Assembly (NCBI GenBank): GCA_025094145.1
Contig: JALLLS010000008.1
Span: 558,001-622,000, forward strand
Length of the DNA stretch: 64,000 bases
From: Spinellus fusiger
Lineage: Eukaryota; Mucoromycota; Mucoromycetes; Mucorales; Phycomycetaceae
Reading direction: 5' to 3'
Shown: piece by piece, positions 1-9,714 of the stretch
Layout: every line of letters begins with the position of its first letter
How positions within the stretch are numbered: the first letter of the stretch is position 1
Position numbers and translations under genes: made by a program
The notes under the pieces: generated by a model
What the model was told of the DNA's origin: nothing
What the model saw: only the letters and a program-made list of their open reading frames with translations
The model's database searches: none

Positions 1-362
1 AATGGCCTCAATTTGTCTGAGGTCTCTCTAGCTAAGTTTTTTGGTGCAACAGAACGAGGCTTTGGTAGAGGTGTATCATTAGTCTTGATTCTACTAATGA
101 TCTTTTGGACAGTAGTCTTTCTAATGCCAACGACCTTTGAAATGGTACCCATGAAGTAATTTTCATTTTTTAAGCCAGAAAACACCCTATTACTCTCTTT
201 CTTTAAGCTTGTTATAAACTATAGAGTCTGTTGTTGATGATTCTGAGATTGAAATTCGAGATTGCTTAATTGAATGTGATTCTGTGGTAAAAAGAAAAAG
301 AATCATGCTTAAAAATATATAAATTATGGGGTCGTATACTTACTAATTTTGCATGACTGTAT
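1..362 (-). mobile_element. Truncated Tc1/mariner-type element, 5' (helix-turn-helix) end
   Basis: This stretch matches the nested Tc1/mariner copy at about 55,598-55,955 almost base for base, for example in the shared GGCCTCAATTTGTCTGAGG at the start. On the minus strand it would encode the N-terminal helix-turn-helix part of a Tc1-like transposase, but the frame is broken. The element runs off the left edge of the window, so only its 5' third is visible. It ends near 362, where similarity to the other copy stops at a TGTATA/TATA-like terminus. It is a relic and no intact transposase can be read here. Confidence 0.8.
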
Positions 363-1049
363 AGCGTAGAAAATCTGAAATATTCTTTTCATCTAATGCA
401 TGAATAATTATATATCATTTTCATTTGACACATTTGACCATATAATAATACAAAGACCCTTTCTCTAAAGGCATAGACAGGATTCTAAATATTAATTTAT
501 GTCAAGGGTAGAACTCATCTTAATTTTTAATAATATAAACAAGACTTTGGACTGTAATACCATAAACATATGAAATATAAACTATAATTTTTTATAAGTA
601 ATTAAAGGAATTTAAATTAACTTCATACCTGAAGCCAAGACCACACTTTTGTTTAATCTATGCCTGTGTTGAAGAAAAGACAGTATACCTTCTTTCTAGT
701 ACAACATAGCGATCCACGCTCACTATGTGTCCAGTATTAGCAATAGACTTACTACCTCCAACTGACCTGTGGAAATTAATAAACTAAGTCTAGATGCCAA
801 TTTATTTATACCTTATTTCAGGGTTTTGATAAAGACATGAATGAGTGCATACAGAGAAGGTATTATAAATACAACAATAAGCAACAATATTAGATACACG
901 TTTATTAATTGAAACATTAGCACACTATCTGAAGCTGTGAATTATTCCATATAGTACCGATCATTTTTAAAAAAACAAAAAAAACAAAAAAAACATAAGT
1001 ACATAAAATAAATTGAAAAATTGAAAAATTGACAGACAATCAAGAGATA
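363..1049. other. Intergenic, AT-rich
   Basis: This is AT-rich sequence between the Tc1 fragment and the 3' end of the HMG-box gene, including an A-rich tract near 970-1000. No coding potential or RNA gene is recognisable. The 3' UTR and poly(A) region of the minus-strand HMG gene should lie at the right end. Confidence 0.6.
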
Positions 1050-3410
1050 TTAGGAGTTTTCCTGTTCTTCCATTTCTTTTTTCAATAGACGAATGACTTT
1101 CTTCCTTTCTACTGTCTTTTTAACAGCCATATAAAGCTTTTCATTTCTCGCCTTGACATAGTCTGGGTTTTCCTCCACAAATTTGGCCCTGAGAGTAGCC
1201 GATGTGGTGTTGTACTGCTGTTTCAATTCCTAACCCTGTAATTAGATGCCCAAACAATATGCAATGCTTCGATTTATTCTTCTAGTTGCTAGCCTAACCA
1301 TGCATACATATATATAAATATAAAAAACTTACTGGATCCATTGTTTTCCATTGGCTAGAGGCTAATTTTGCAACATCTTGTAGAGTACAGTGGGGTTGCT
1401 CTTTTCTCAACTTTGCACCACAGTCTTTACTAAATAAAACATAGCCATTGGGTGGAAATCTTTCATTTCTTCCCCTATAACCTCTTGCTTTTTTTAACTG
1501 AGCTCTCTTATCAGCCGATTCTTGGTTGTATTTTTCTTTCTCTGTCTAATTAATAAACCAGAAACAAACATAGGCTTAGTCATGGAATTCCTTCCTATCA
1601 AAGAAGAATCACTAGCAGAAGAGTATAGTAACATGAAAAACAGCAACACACTTACTGGGTTCAGATCTTTCCATTGTTGAGCTATAAGCCTACTCACTTG
1701 AGCTGTAGTGAGCTGAGGATTCATCTTATAGATACTGCCACGAACAGCTTTATTATACAGAAAGAAGGGATTGTATTGACAGGCAGGTTTGAATGCATTT
1801 ACTGGTGTTACTGTCGTATTCAACTCAAGTTCCTCTGTTAATTGTGCATACACATTCATCTTTTTCTTCTCAAAAGGTAATTCATGATGTATTGGAAAAA
1901 TAGGCTCATGGCTTTCATCATCAGAAAAGGGATTGTCAGCATTTATAGGAGCCTTTTCTTGTATCTGAGGAAGAAGAGATTGAAGAATGGCCTGTCCTGC
2001 TACTATTCCTTGACTCTGGAGATTCTTAAGTACCATCTTTCTTATCTCCTCATTTCTTTGAGTTACCAAGAGGTCTGATTTACGTGGTCTGCCTACTCTT
2101 CTTTTGCCGCTCTGTACGATAGGACCTACGGATGTATTGGCTCCTTGCATAAGAGCAGAACTGCGCAACGTCTCTGGAAAGGGTGTGCGTTGTTTTTCTC
2201 GTATCTTTTTGTATTGGCTGGGCTTTGGCGAGTCAAACTTTACAGTCTTTTTCTTTTCCTTGTGTTCCAAGATGGGTTCATTGAGGTACTCTGAAGGTTC
2301 TGACAAAGGTTCAATGTCCATATTCCAACTATCTTCCAGAGATACACGCCTGTTCTTCTTCTTGGGTTCTTTGGTTTGTTTTGGATCATATTCTGATGCA
2401 GAAGAGACATCAGATCCCATGCCTGCTGTTTCTAGATCATAACTATTCTCTAAATCCTTATATTGTTGATAATCTATAGTGTTTTGATGGGAGGCTGATC
2501 TCAGATCGTATTTATTCACTCTGCTTTCACTTTGGACTTTCTTGGCTGATTTTTTCTGAAATTTCTTTTTGGCTGCTTTTAGCCTTCCAGGTCTACTATA
2601 AGGAGACATGTCAGGAATCACTCTTTTTTGTAAGGGTCTTTTGAAGAGTGTGCTTTCTGTCTTAATTTCTGGATTTGAGGCATCTGTGTCTGTGTTTATA
2701 TCTTCTCTAGGGCCAATCCACTTATCACCAAACAAATAAAAGCTTTCTTCTGTAATACTAGAATCTTGTTCAGTCTCTGTTGCTGTTGCTGTTGATTCCA
2801 TCTTTTGGGCCCAATTTTTGGTTTTTCTTGGTGTAGTAGTACGAGATTGTGTTCTATAACCTTTCTCAGGTGCTTTTCCTTTGTCTGTTCTGGAAAAAAC
2901 AGACAGAATATCTGACGATTGGCGGCTTATATCTGTTGCTTCTGTTGATATCTCACTTGAATCTGCAATAATATCTCCAAAACTAAGGTGTATAGGACTT
3001 GTTGCCAAAGGAGTCTTATTCTTGGAAGACTTATAAGACTCGACAGACTTTTCAGTATCAAAAAACATACTTATATCGTCCTCACTCTCTTCTGAGGATG
3101 ATATGTATTGGGAGGTGGTGGGAAGGGTTTCTTTATAATACCATCTGTGCTTGCATGCTAGACAATGGCTATGGATATATAGATAGATATAAAGAAAAGT
3201 AGGCATGACCACTCTGTGGGTGTATTATGCATTCAAACATACTTACGCTTGTCCAGCGTATCTTCCGAATCCCCATGCCTTTAAGTTATGGCTCTGACAT
3301 TCTGGACACTGTATACGAATAAAGTGCTTTTTGGAATCATAACCATTCAAAAAGGAAATATGCTTAAACTTCTCATGCCATGGTCTATTGGACATTATTG
3401 CTTTGTCCAT
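1050..3410 (-). CDS. Nuclear DNA-binding protein: zinc ribbon, AT-hook, two HMG boxes
   Basis: Four exons (3410-3247, 3168-1656, 1545-1333, 1229-1050) join in frame to about 689 residues. The N-terminus holds a Cys4 ribbon-like finger (CPEC near residue 38, CLAC after the first splice). A long charged, Ser/Thr/Lys-rich region follows. An AT-hook (core GRPRK) lies near residue 420. Two C-terminal HMG-box-like segments follow: one begins with YNPFFLYN and contains QQWKDLNP across intron 2, the second contains FPPNGYVLFSKD and SSQWKTMDP across intron 3. Start 3410 is chosen because an in-frame stop lies a few codons upstream. The architecture suggests a chromatin or architectural DNA-binding protein. 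The specific function and symbol are not recognised. Confidence 0.75.
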
Positions 3411-4132
3411 GGAGAGCTTGGCTTACTCCTTTTTCTTTGCTTCACCTGTGAAGCAGTCCCTATCACGTGATAAAAAGTAAGTAGACCTCTTTGGATACTT
3501 GCTTGTTAAGAAGACTATCAATGCATTAAGACTCAATAAACGTCACTCTTTTTTCCTCTTGTATAGGGTATATTTCCATATGCACCTTGACTATTGACTA
3601 TTGACTATTGACTACTTTTATTAGTGTTAATCAATACGGGTCTTTTATCGGATTGTATTGAGGGATAGAAAAGTAAGTCACAACAATGCTTTTCTTTCTA
3701 TTTCGCCATGACGTCTTATTTGATTCTCCTTTTGGAAGATACAGAGTGTACTGTGATTACAGAAGAGAGATCGCTGTTCTGTACTACAATTAGAGATTAG
3801 TACATTGCATTGGATCTATGTTTCAATGGCCGACAATTAGAGAACACTAGGCCTAAGTGGATCCTTTCTATATCTCAAAACTCTCATATTATCCGTATGG
3901 GTATGATATTCAAATAAATTCTTCTTGAATAAAATGAAGAATAATTCATTAACCTAGAGAAAGTCGAATAGTGTTAGTCAAAGACATAGTTTCAATGTTG
4001 AAATATTCAATTATTTGTAGATATTAATTATTAGTACTTTTTCATACAGTTTGTTTATAGGCTCTATTCTTATAAATAAATGAATAAATAAATAAAGCTT
4101 CTTCTCTCTTTATTACATAGCAATTAATACTA
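3411..4132. promoter_or_regulatory. Promoter region of the HMG gene and 3' flank of PPIL2
   Basis: About 720 bp without a gene. It contains a CACGTG E-box-like palindrome near 3464, only about 55 bp upstream of the HMG-gene start, and a short tandem repeat of a 7-mer (TTGACTA) near 3590-3615. The right half should carry the 3' UTR of PPIL2. The regulatory role is inferred from position only. Confidence 0.4.
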
Positions 4133-5972
4133 TCAAAAGTTATCAAAATTGCCATAGACTTTACTAGCTACTTTCAGCTTCTTTGGTGCAGGTAGGCCTT
4201 GTGCTGCCTCTGGTATCTGCTGTTGATCTTCTGCTTTCTCTTGTTTAGCAGCCTGGAGATATTTACCCACCCCAGAATACTGTGTACCCGTAAGAGAGGG
4301 TGTCTTCTTTTGCTGTGTCTTTGTCACATTGGGACCAAACCATCCCATTGAATCTTCCTTTTCCTTCTTTCTGCGTTCTTCTTCTTCAATTGTATCTGCA
4401 TTGGCTTGTCGGTAGATCTTTCTCTTCAGTCGTGTCTGGTATTCTTCATAAGGATCCACAAACACAACCACCTCTTTCATTTTAATGTCTCGTGTAGGTC
4501 GATCGGTCTCATCCACTTCCACTGCCTCAATCTTGTCCAGGACATCTAATCCACCCACTACCCTCCCAAAGATGGCGTGTTTTCCATCGAGCTGTGCACA
4601 AGGACGATAGGTAATAAAGCTAAACAGTCCCGTCAGTACTCGTACTAATACAGTCAGAACATTGTTCTTACAATTGAGATCGATTTGTGTCTTTTCCTTT
4701 GTTGGCCATGCTTAATATACCACGGTCATTATGAGATAGATTGAACTTGAGCTCATCAGGAAACTCTTGCTGCCAACAAGACTCGCCCCCTAGACCAGTG
4801 CCTGTAGGGTCACCACCTTGAATCTACTCCATGATGTCTATCAGTGGCTCTTGGTATTTTCTATGCTTACCATGAAGTTTCTTATACTACGATGGAATAT
4901 CACATCTTTGTAATAATCAGACTTGGCTAGTTTGACAAAGTTATAGCATGTCCGTGGGGCCTACTTTATAAGTTTATCCCATACTCTAGCGTGTCGGTAG
5001 TTTACCTTGTCACAGTAAAGTTCAATATTCAAATTGCCAAAGTTCGTTGCAATGCGTGCAAATGCCTTTGTTTTGATGTGTTTGAACATGTACTCCTCCT
5101 CATCAATTAGTGCCTGTTCATTTACAGTGGCACGTTCCATAGCCGTGGATGTAAAAGAAGAAGACACCTGCCCAGTACTGAAATGGGCAGCATTGTAGGC
5201 CTTGTCTGCCTTTTTCTGATGAAATGAGGTGGGTGTTTTGGTAAGAGTGCTGTCAGGAGCTGCCTCCACTGCATCCTTCTTTTTCAGTTCTGCATAGACT
5301 CGTTCTGCAGTGCCACCCATACTCTTCACATTGATGTTGTTGATGGGATCCTTGCGCTTCATTTCTTCCTCTGTAAATAATGAGCCAGGATCCTGTGCAA
5401 GACTTATTACCTTTATTCACTACTTTTCTGTCATTTTTCACATAATGGAAATCAGTGAGATTTCTACTCTCTAGATTGTGAGGGTCCTGGATCATAATAA
5501 TGTCTTTGCGCGTAAAGGGCTCGTCTGTAAGTAAATCAAACCAGTGCTTTGCCTTTATATTGAGTCTTTCAATGGTATCATAGGCAAACACATTGCCTGT
5601 TGTTTTGATAGCAGCAATGGCTGTGTGGGTGGAGAATACTTTGTAAGTAACTGGACAGTAGTATTCATCCTTGTCGTTCTTGTGAAAATGAAGAGTAATA
5701 AGGTGTTTTGTCGATAGCTTTTCTCCATTGACCGGGTTGGCACCGTACTTTTTGATATAAGGGACAATATGCACTAGGTCAAAAATAACCCCTTCAGGTG
5801 TACAGACAGGATGTTCAAACGGTTGTAGTGATAATGAACAGCAGTAAAAAGGAAGTCGCTTGAACCCTCCTCCCTTTGTGCGTCCTTGAATACCTGAGGA
5901 CGCAGAGTGCTGTCCAACCTCACCACTCCATTCTGAGTGTGTAATGTAGAGTTTATCTGTCCATTTGCCCAT
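4133..5972 (-). CDS. PPIL2: U-box peptidyl-prolyl isomerase, PPIL2/Cyp60 type
   Basis: The start [15 protein letters not shown] and the U-box segment [15 protein letters not shown] match the PPIL2 family of spliceosome-associated cyclophilins that carry an N-terminal U-box ubiquitin-ligase domain. The cyclophilin domain begins near [10 protein letters not shown] and includes [23 protein letters not shown] and [16 protein letters not shown]. Clear exons are 5392-5006, 4960-4871, 4823-4672 and 4619-4133, with introns of 45-52 nt. Exon 1 starts at 5972. Its junction with exon 2 is uncertain: a frame change between 5393 and 5424 needs either a 31-nt intron (5423-5393) or a sequence error. With that intron the protein is about 554 residues, normal for the family. 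The gene is divergent from the DDHD lipase, with 409 bp between starts. Confidence 0.93.
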
Positions 5973-6381
5973 AGTATAAACAAGGCAAAGGAGGAGAGTG
6001 GATGAAATGTCATTCTCTGTGACTCTTCTTTTTTTTAAGCCAATGTGCTTGGTTTGAACTTGTCTCTCTCTCTCTTTCTTTTTCACTCAACTCACTCCTT
6101 CTTCTTCCTTTCTTCTTCCTTTCTTCTTCTTTTCCTTGTTTGAATATATGCTTGAGCCAGAACACCTTCCACGCGGCTTCTCCCTGCAAAGACGTACAAA
6201 CCGAGCCCGCAGTCTTATTCCAGACGCTGATGCACCTTTGCTTGTTCCGCATTGGTAATTAGAAAGCCAGTAAAGCAGCTCCAAGGAACTTAAGTCATTC
6301 CTCCTTAGGTTCCATGCAATTGACAATCCACTGGTGGATCCAGTGTCCATAAGAACCGCCAAATTAAGTTCTCCGAAGAAA
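5973..6381. promoter_or_regulatory. Divergent promoter between PPIL2 and DDHD phospholipase
   Basis: The 409 bp separate two oppositely oriented start codons. A pyrimidine-rich tract (CT and CTT repeats, about 6060-6140) lies on the plus strand. The overlapping minus-strand ORFs here are rich in Glu/Lys/Arg because of this tract and look like chance frames. Shared promoter use is inferred from geometry. Confidence 0.45.
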
Positions 6382-9157
6382 ATGCCCAAGAGTCCTTCTG
6401 CTCCTAAAAGCAAAGCAACGGCGTGGCTACCATTTTCAAAGCGAGACTCTAATGCACTTGAGAAAGCCTACCAGGTAATAACATGAGACCATAAATATAT
6501 ATAGTGTTTTCTCTCTCTCTCCTTTTCTTTCTCTCTTGTACTAACGTGTAGTAAATAAGAACAATGATGTACGAGCCAAAGTATCTGTCAATGAAGATTA
6601 TTTATTTGAGGTCGACATTACTGAACGAATACTTTATCCCGTGTACTGGGAGGGTCCCACCTTTGAAGTACGCAGAGCAACATGGTTTATGCAGGCAGAC
6701 AGTTCAAAGTGGACACCTTGTGAAGAGACACTGGCTGAGCAGATTGAACTTGGATATTAGTAAGTGCAAGGTTAATTCAAGCGTATAAAAGAGATAGAAG
6801 CGGAGATTGGATAGGTCACCTATGCCAGAACAAGTTGCTTGATACTCTTCATTTGATAGCAAATACAAGCCTTATGCCAATGATACAGTAGAGGATAGTG
6901 CCAATCAGAACAGCTCTTCTGTTTCAAAGACAGGGAAACAACCAGGGATATCAGAGTCAAAAGGAGAAGAATCGCCCACAGCCACTGTAGAGGAGAATAA
7001 ACTCGAGGCTACACTGGAAAAACAGCCCGTAGAAAAGCAGTGGAATCTATTGGGTCCTTACCTCGGGCAGTACATTATCTATACAGGTCTCCATACAGCC
7101 TGGCTTCTCTCGTAAGTGAAGTTGTGTATGGATAGACAAGACATGGGATATTGAACTACTCGAACACTAGAAATCGTACGAGCAGTAAGCTTGCTAAGAG
7201 CATCATTACTCGGCTGACCAATAAGCAGAATCTTGGAGGCACGCGTATTATAAGAGGATATCCTGAAGTAGAAAACCAAAAAAAGGCAAAACCAGTAGCC
7301 CCTGCTTCTCCAAAAGTAGATTCAAAGGCAAAGGAAGAGAGTGAAAACAAAGAAGGAGAAGAGGATGAGATCCAGAGTCAGGAGATTGAAGAATATGAGA
7401 ATATGAACAGCGAGGAGGAAGTGAGGAAGATTGACCATATTATATTTGTACTTCATGGGTAAGTTGGGCAGGCTGCCTGTGTAGCTTAGTGACTCTTCCT
7501 TGATTAGCATTGGACAGAAGATGTCAGAGAAAACAGGTCATAGCTTTGTACAAGGTAAGAGAGATAAAGACAGAGACACCCTCACAACAATAGATGTTAG
7601 TACACTACGGAAAACAATAAAGTCCGTGTATCCTACTGCTATAGCCGCTACAAAGACACCTCATCATATCAATGGCATCCAGACACTGCCTATTCTGTGG
7701 CGCCAAGATATTATGTTTGGCATGGCATCAGATAGTGAGGAAGGAGCAGAGGCAGATCTTGGTATCCTTGAGCCCGACGATGGCTGTCCTACGCTGGAGG
7801 AGCTGACATTGGAGGGAGTGCCTAATATCCGTAATGTGGTATCAGATGTGCTTATGGACAGTAAGGGCTCTTATGTCATTGATTCCTCCCCAGTAATGTC
7901 TAATCATTACCACTAGTCCCTCTCTACATGACACCTAAATACCGTGATCAAATGACACTGGTGATTGCTAAAGAAGTCAACAGAGTGTATAAGTTATTTA
8001 TACAAAGAAACCCGGATTTCTTGGAGAGCGGCAGAGTATCGATCTTTGGCCATTCTTTGGGTGTAAGTAGAATGCATCGTCTGCTGTCAGTTAACTTGTT
8101 TTCTATGGGCAGTCCATGCTTGCCTTTGACATGCTAACAATGCAGCCCATGTCTCCACAAGAAAATCAAATAACAAAACCAGGAGATATAGCTGCCAACG
8201 AGAAAAAGAAGATCCAACTTGCTTTTCCAGTTCAAAACTTCTTTGCTGTTGGCTCTCCCTTGGCTGTTATTTTGCTATTGAGAGGCTATAAAATTGGCTC
8301 TCGTAAATCCCTTGGCTCCCAACTGTATCCTTCTTTTACAGAATACTCTTCCACTCCCTCCCAACACATATCTCACTGTTATCCCGCTGTAGATAATCTC
8401 TACAATATCTTCCACAAGGTAACTCATTGGACCCTTGGCCAAGTCTCTACAGTTGAATTAACTTGTAGTGTAAAAGAGTGATCCCGTAGCCTATCGACTG
8501 GAGCCTCTTATTGCCCGCCACTATAGCTCTAAATTAAAGCCAGAACCCATTCCTTATATTAAAGGGGGCCTCAAAGGAGTCATTGATGCCGGGTTTAATG
8601 TTGGCTCTGGTATTGCCAACCGTGCAGGTGCCATGTACGAGTCCTTCAAAATAGGCCTGACTACTAATCTCTTTATGCGTGGTCTGGGCCTCTCCCGGCA
8701 ACAAATCTACCAAGACATGCATCCTTCCTCTGATACAGAAGAAGAGCCTCTTTCAAATAGCACAGAAATTCCACCGAGTGGTTCACATCGTGCACGTTCT
8801 AACAGTGACCCTGCCTCTCAAACTTCCTCTATTAAAAGTACCACTCGAAAAGCACCTCCTACTCCTTTACCCAGTGCAGCACCTTATTCACAAGGAGCAA
8901 GAAAATTGCGTCTATTGAATTCAAGTGGAAGGGTTGATTTTTGCCTTCAGGAAGGTTTATTGGAGAATCCTTATTTCAATGCATTCAGTGCTCATCTACA
9001 GTACTGGCAGGTAAAGAAGAATTTCTTTTTCTTTTTCTTCTTTCTTCTTTCTTTTTCTATCATCTGTCTGTTGTATATGGCTTAATTGTTTATTTTATAG
9101 GATGTGGATGTTGCTGCTTTTATGGTGAGAGAGATCTATAGAAACCAACTGAGTTAA
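6382..9157 (+). CDS. DDHD-domain phospholipase A1 (phosphatidic acid-preferring type)
   Basis: Nine exons (6382-6474, 6560-6759, 6860-7111, 7171-7458, 7508-7860, 7917-8062, 8113-8418, 8477-9010, 9101-9157) join in frame to 742 residues. An N-terminal WWE-like region (ILYPVYWEGPTFEVRRATWF) is followed by a linker, the lipase segment HIIFVLHGIG and the nucleophile elbow GHSLG, which fits the GxSxG serine lipase motif. The C-terminal DDHD region ends with HLQYWQDVDVAAFMVREIY. Intracellular PA-PLA1 enzymes of this family hydrolyse phosphatidic acid or other phospholipids on ER/Golgi/mitochondrial membranes (yeast Ddl1, mammalian DDHD1/2). All expected motifs are present. Exon 2 uses the acceptor at 6558-6559, chosen because an earlier AG would give a stop. 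Confidence 0.92.
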
Positions 9158-9714
9158 ATACTTGACTTTGTAATAAAATATACATCTACTTTGATATAGA
9201 TTCTATTGATCCATCAAAGAACTCCTTTCACTAGTACGAAAAAGAAAAAGAAACTACAAAAGCACATTGTATTGTATTGTATTGTATTGTATTGTATTGT
9301 ATTGTATTGTATTTTATTTTATTTTATTTTATTTTGAGATATCACCATGGAAATAGAGAATGATGGCAAGTAACTATGGATACATTCTGAATTTACAAGG
9401 TGAAGAATACCACTATTCTCTATGACTGTAGTGGTCTATACAGTTGTATATTTGAGATTATTTACACACTATTCATATTCATACTCATATTCATATGCAC
9501 AATATATATATATATATATATAAAGAGGAAGTACTCTTTATTTATTAAATATACACTCCATGCTTCTTTCCAAGTGAGCAGGGTCAAATGGCTCTGATAG
9601 TCTATGATGAAATCAAAAGAGGAGGAAATGGAATCTCTTTCTAACAGTCATAGTCTATCCTATTTTTATCCTATCCCGACTGCCTTTTTTGTTTGTTCTG
9701 CTGTTACCGAAATA
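9158..9714. other. Intergenic with pentanucleotide and TA repeats
   Basis: This interval holds tandem ATTGT units at about 9268-9312 that change into ATTTT units up to about 9335, and a (TA)n tract near 9500-9520. No gene is visible. It separates the lipase gene from the first TIR transposon copy. Confidence 0.6.

Noticed and set aside
6010..6413. Minus-strand ORFs upstream of PPIL2
   Set aside because: Their Glu/Lys/Arg content comes from a CT-rich tract, they overlap the DDHD gene start and show no domain. The interval is better read as a divergent promoter.
9268..9335. CRISPR-like tandem array
   Set aside because: The units are 5 bp and contiguous without spacers, so this is a microsatellite.
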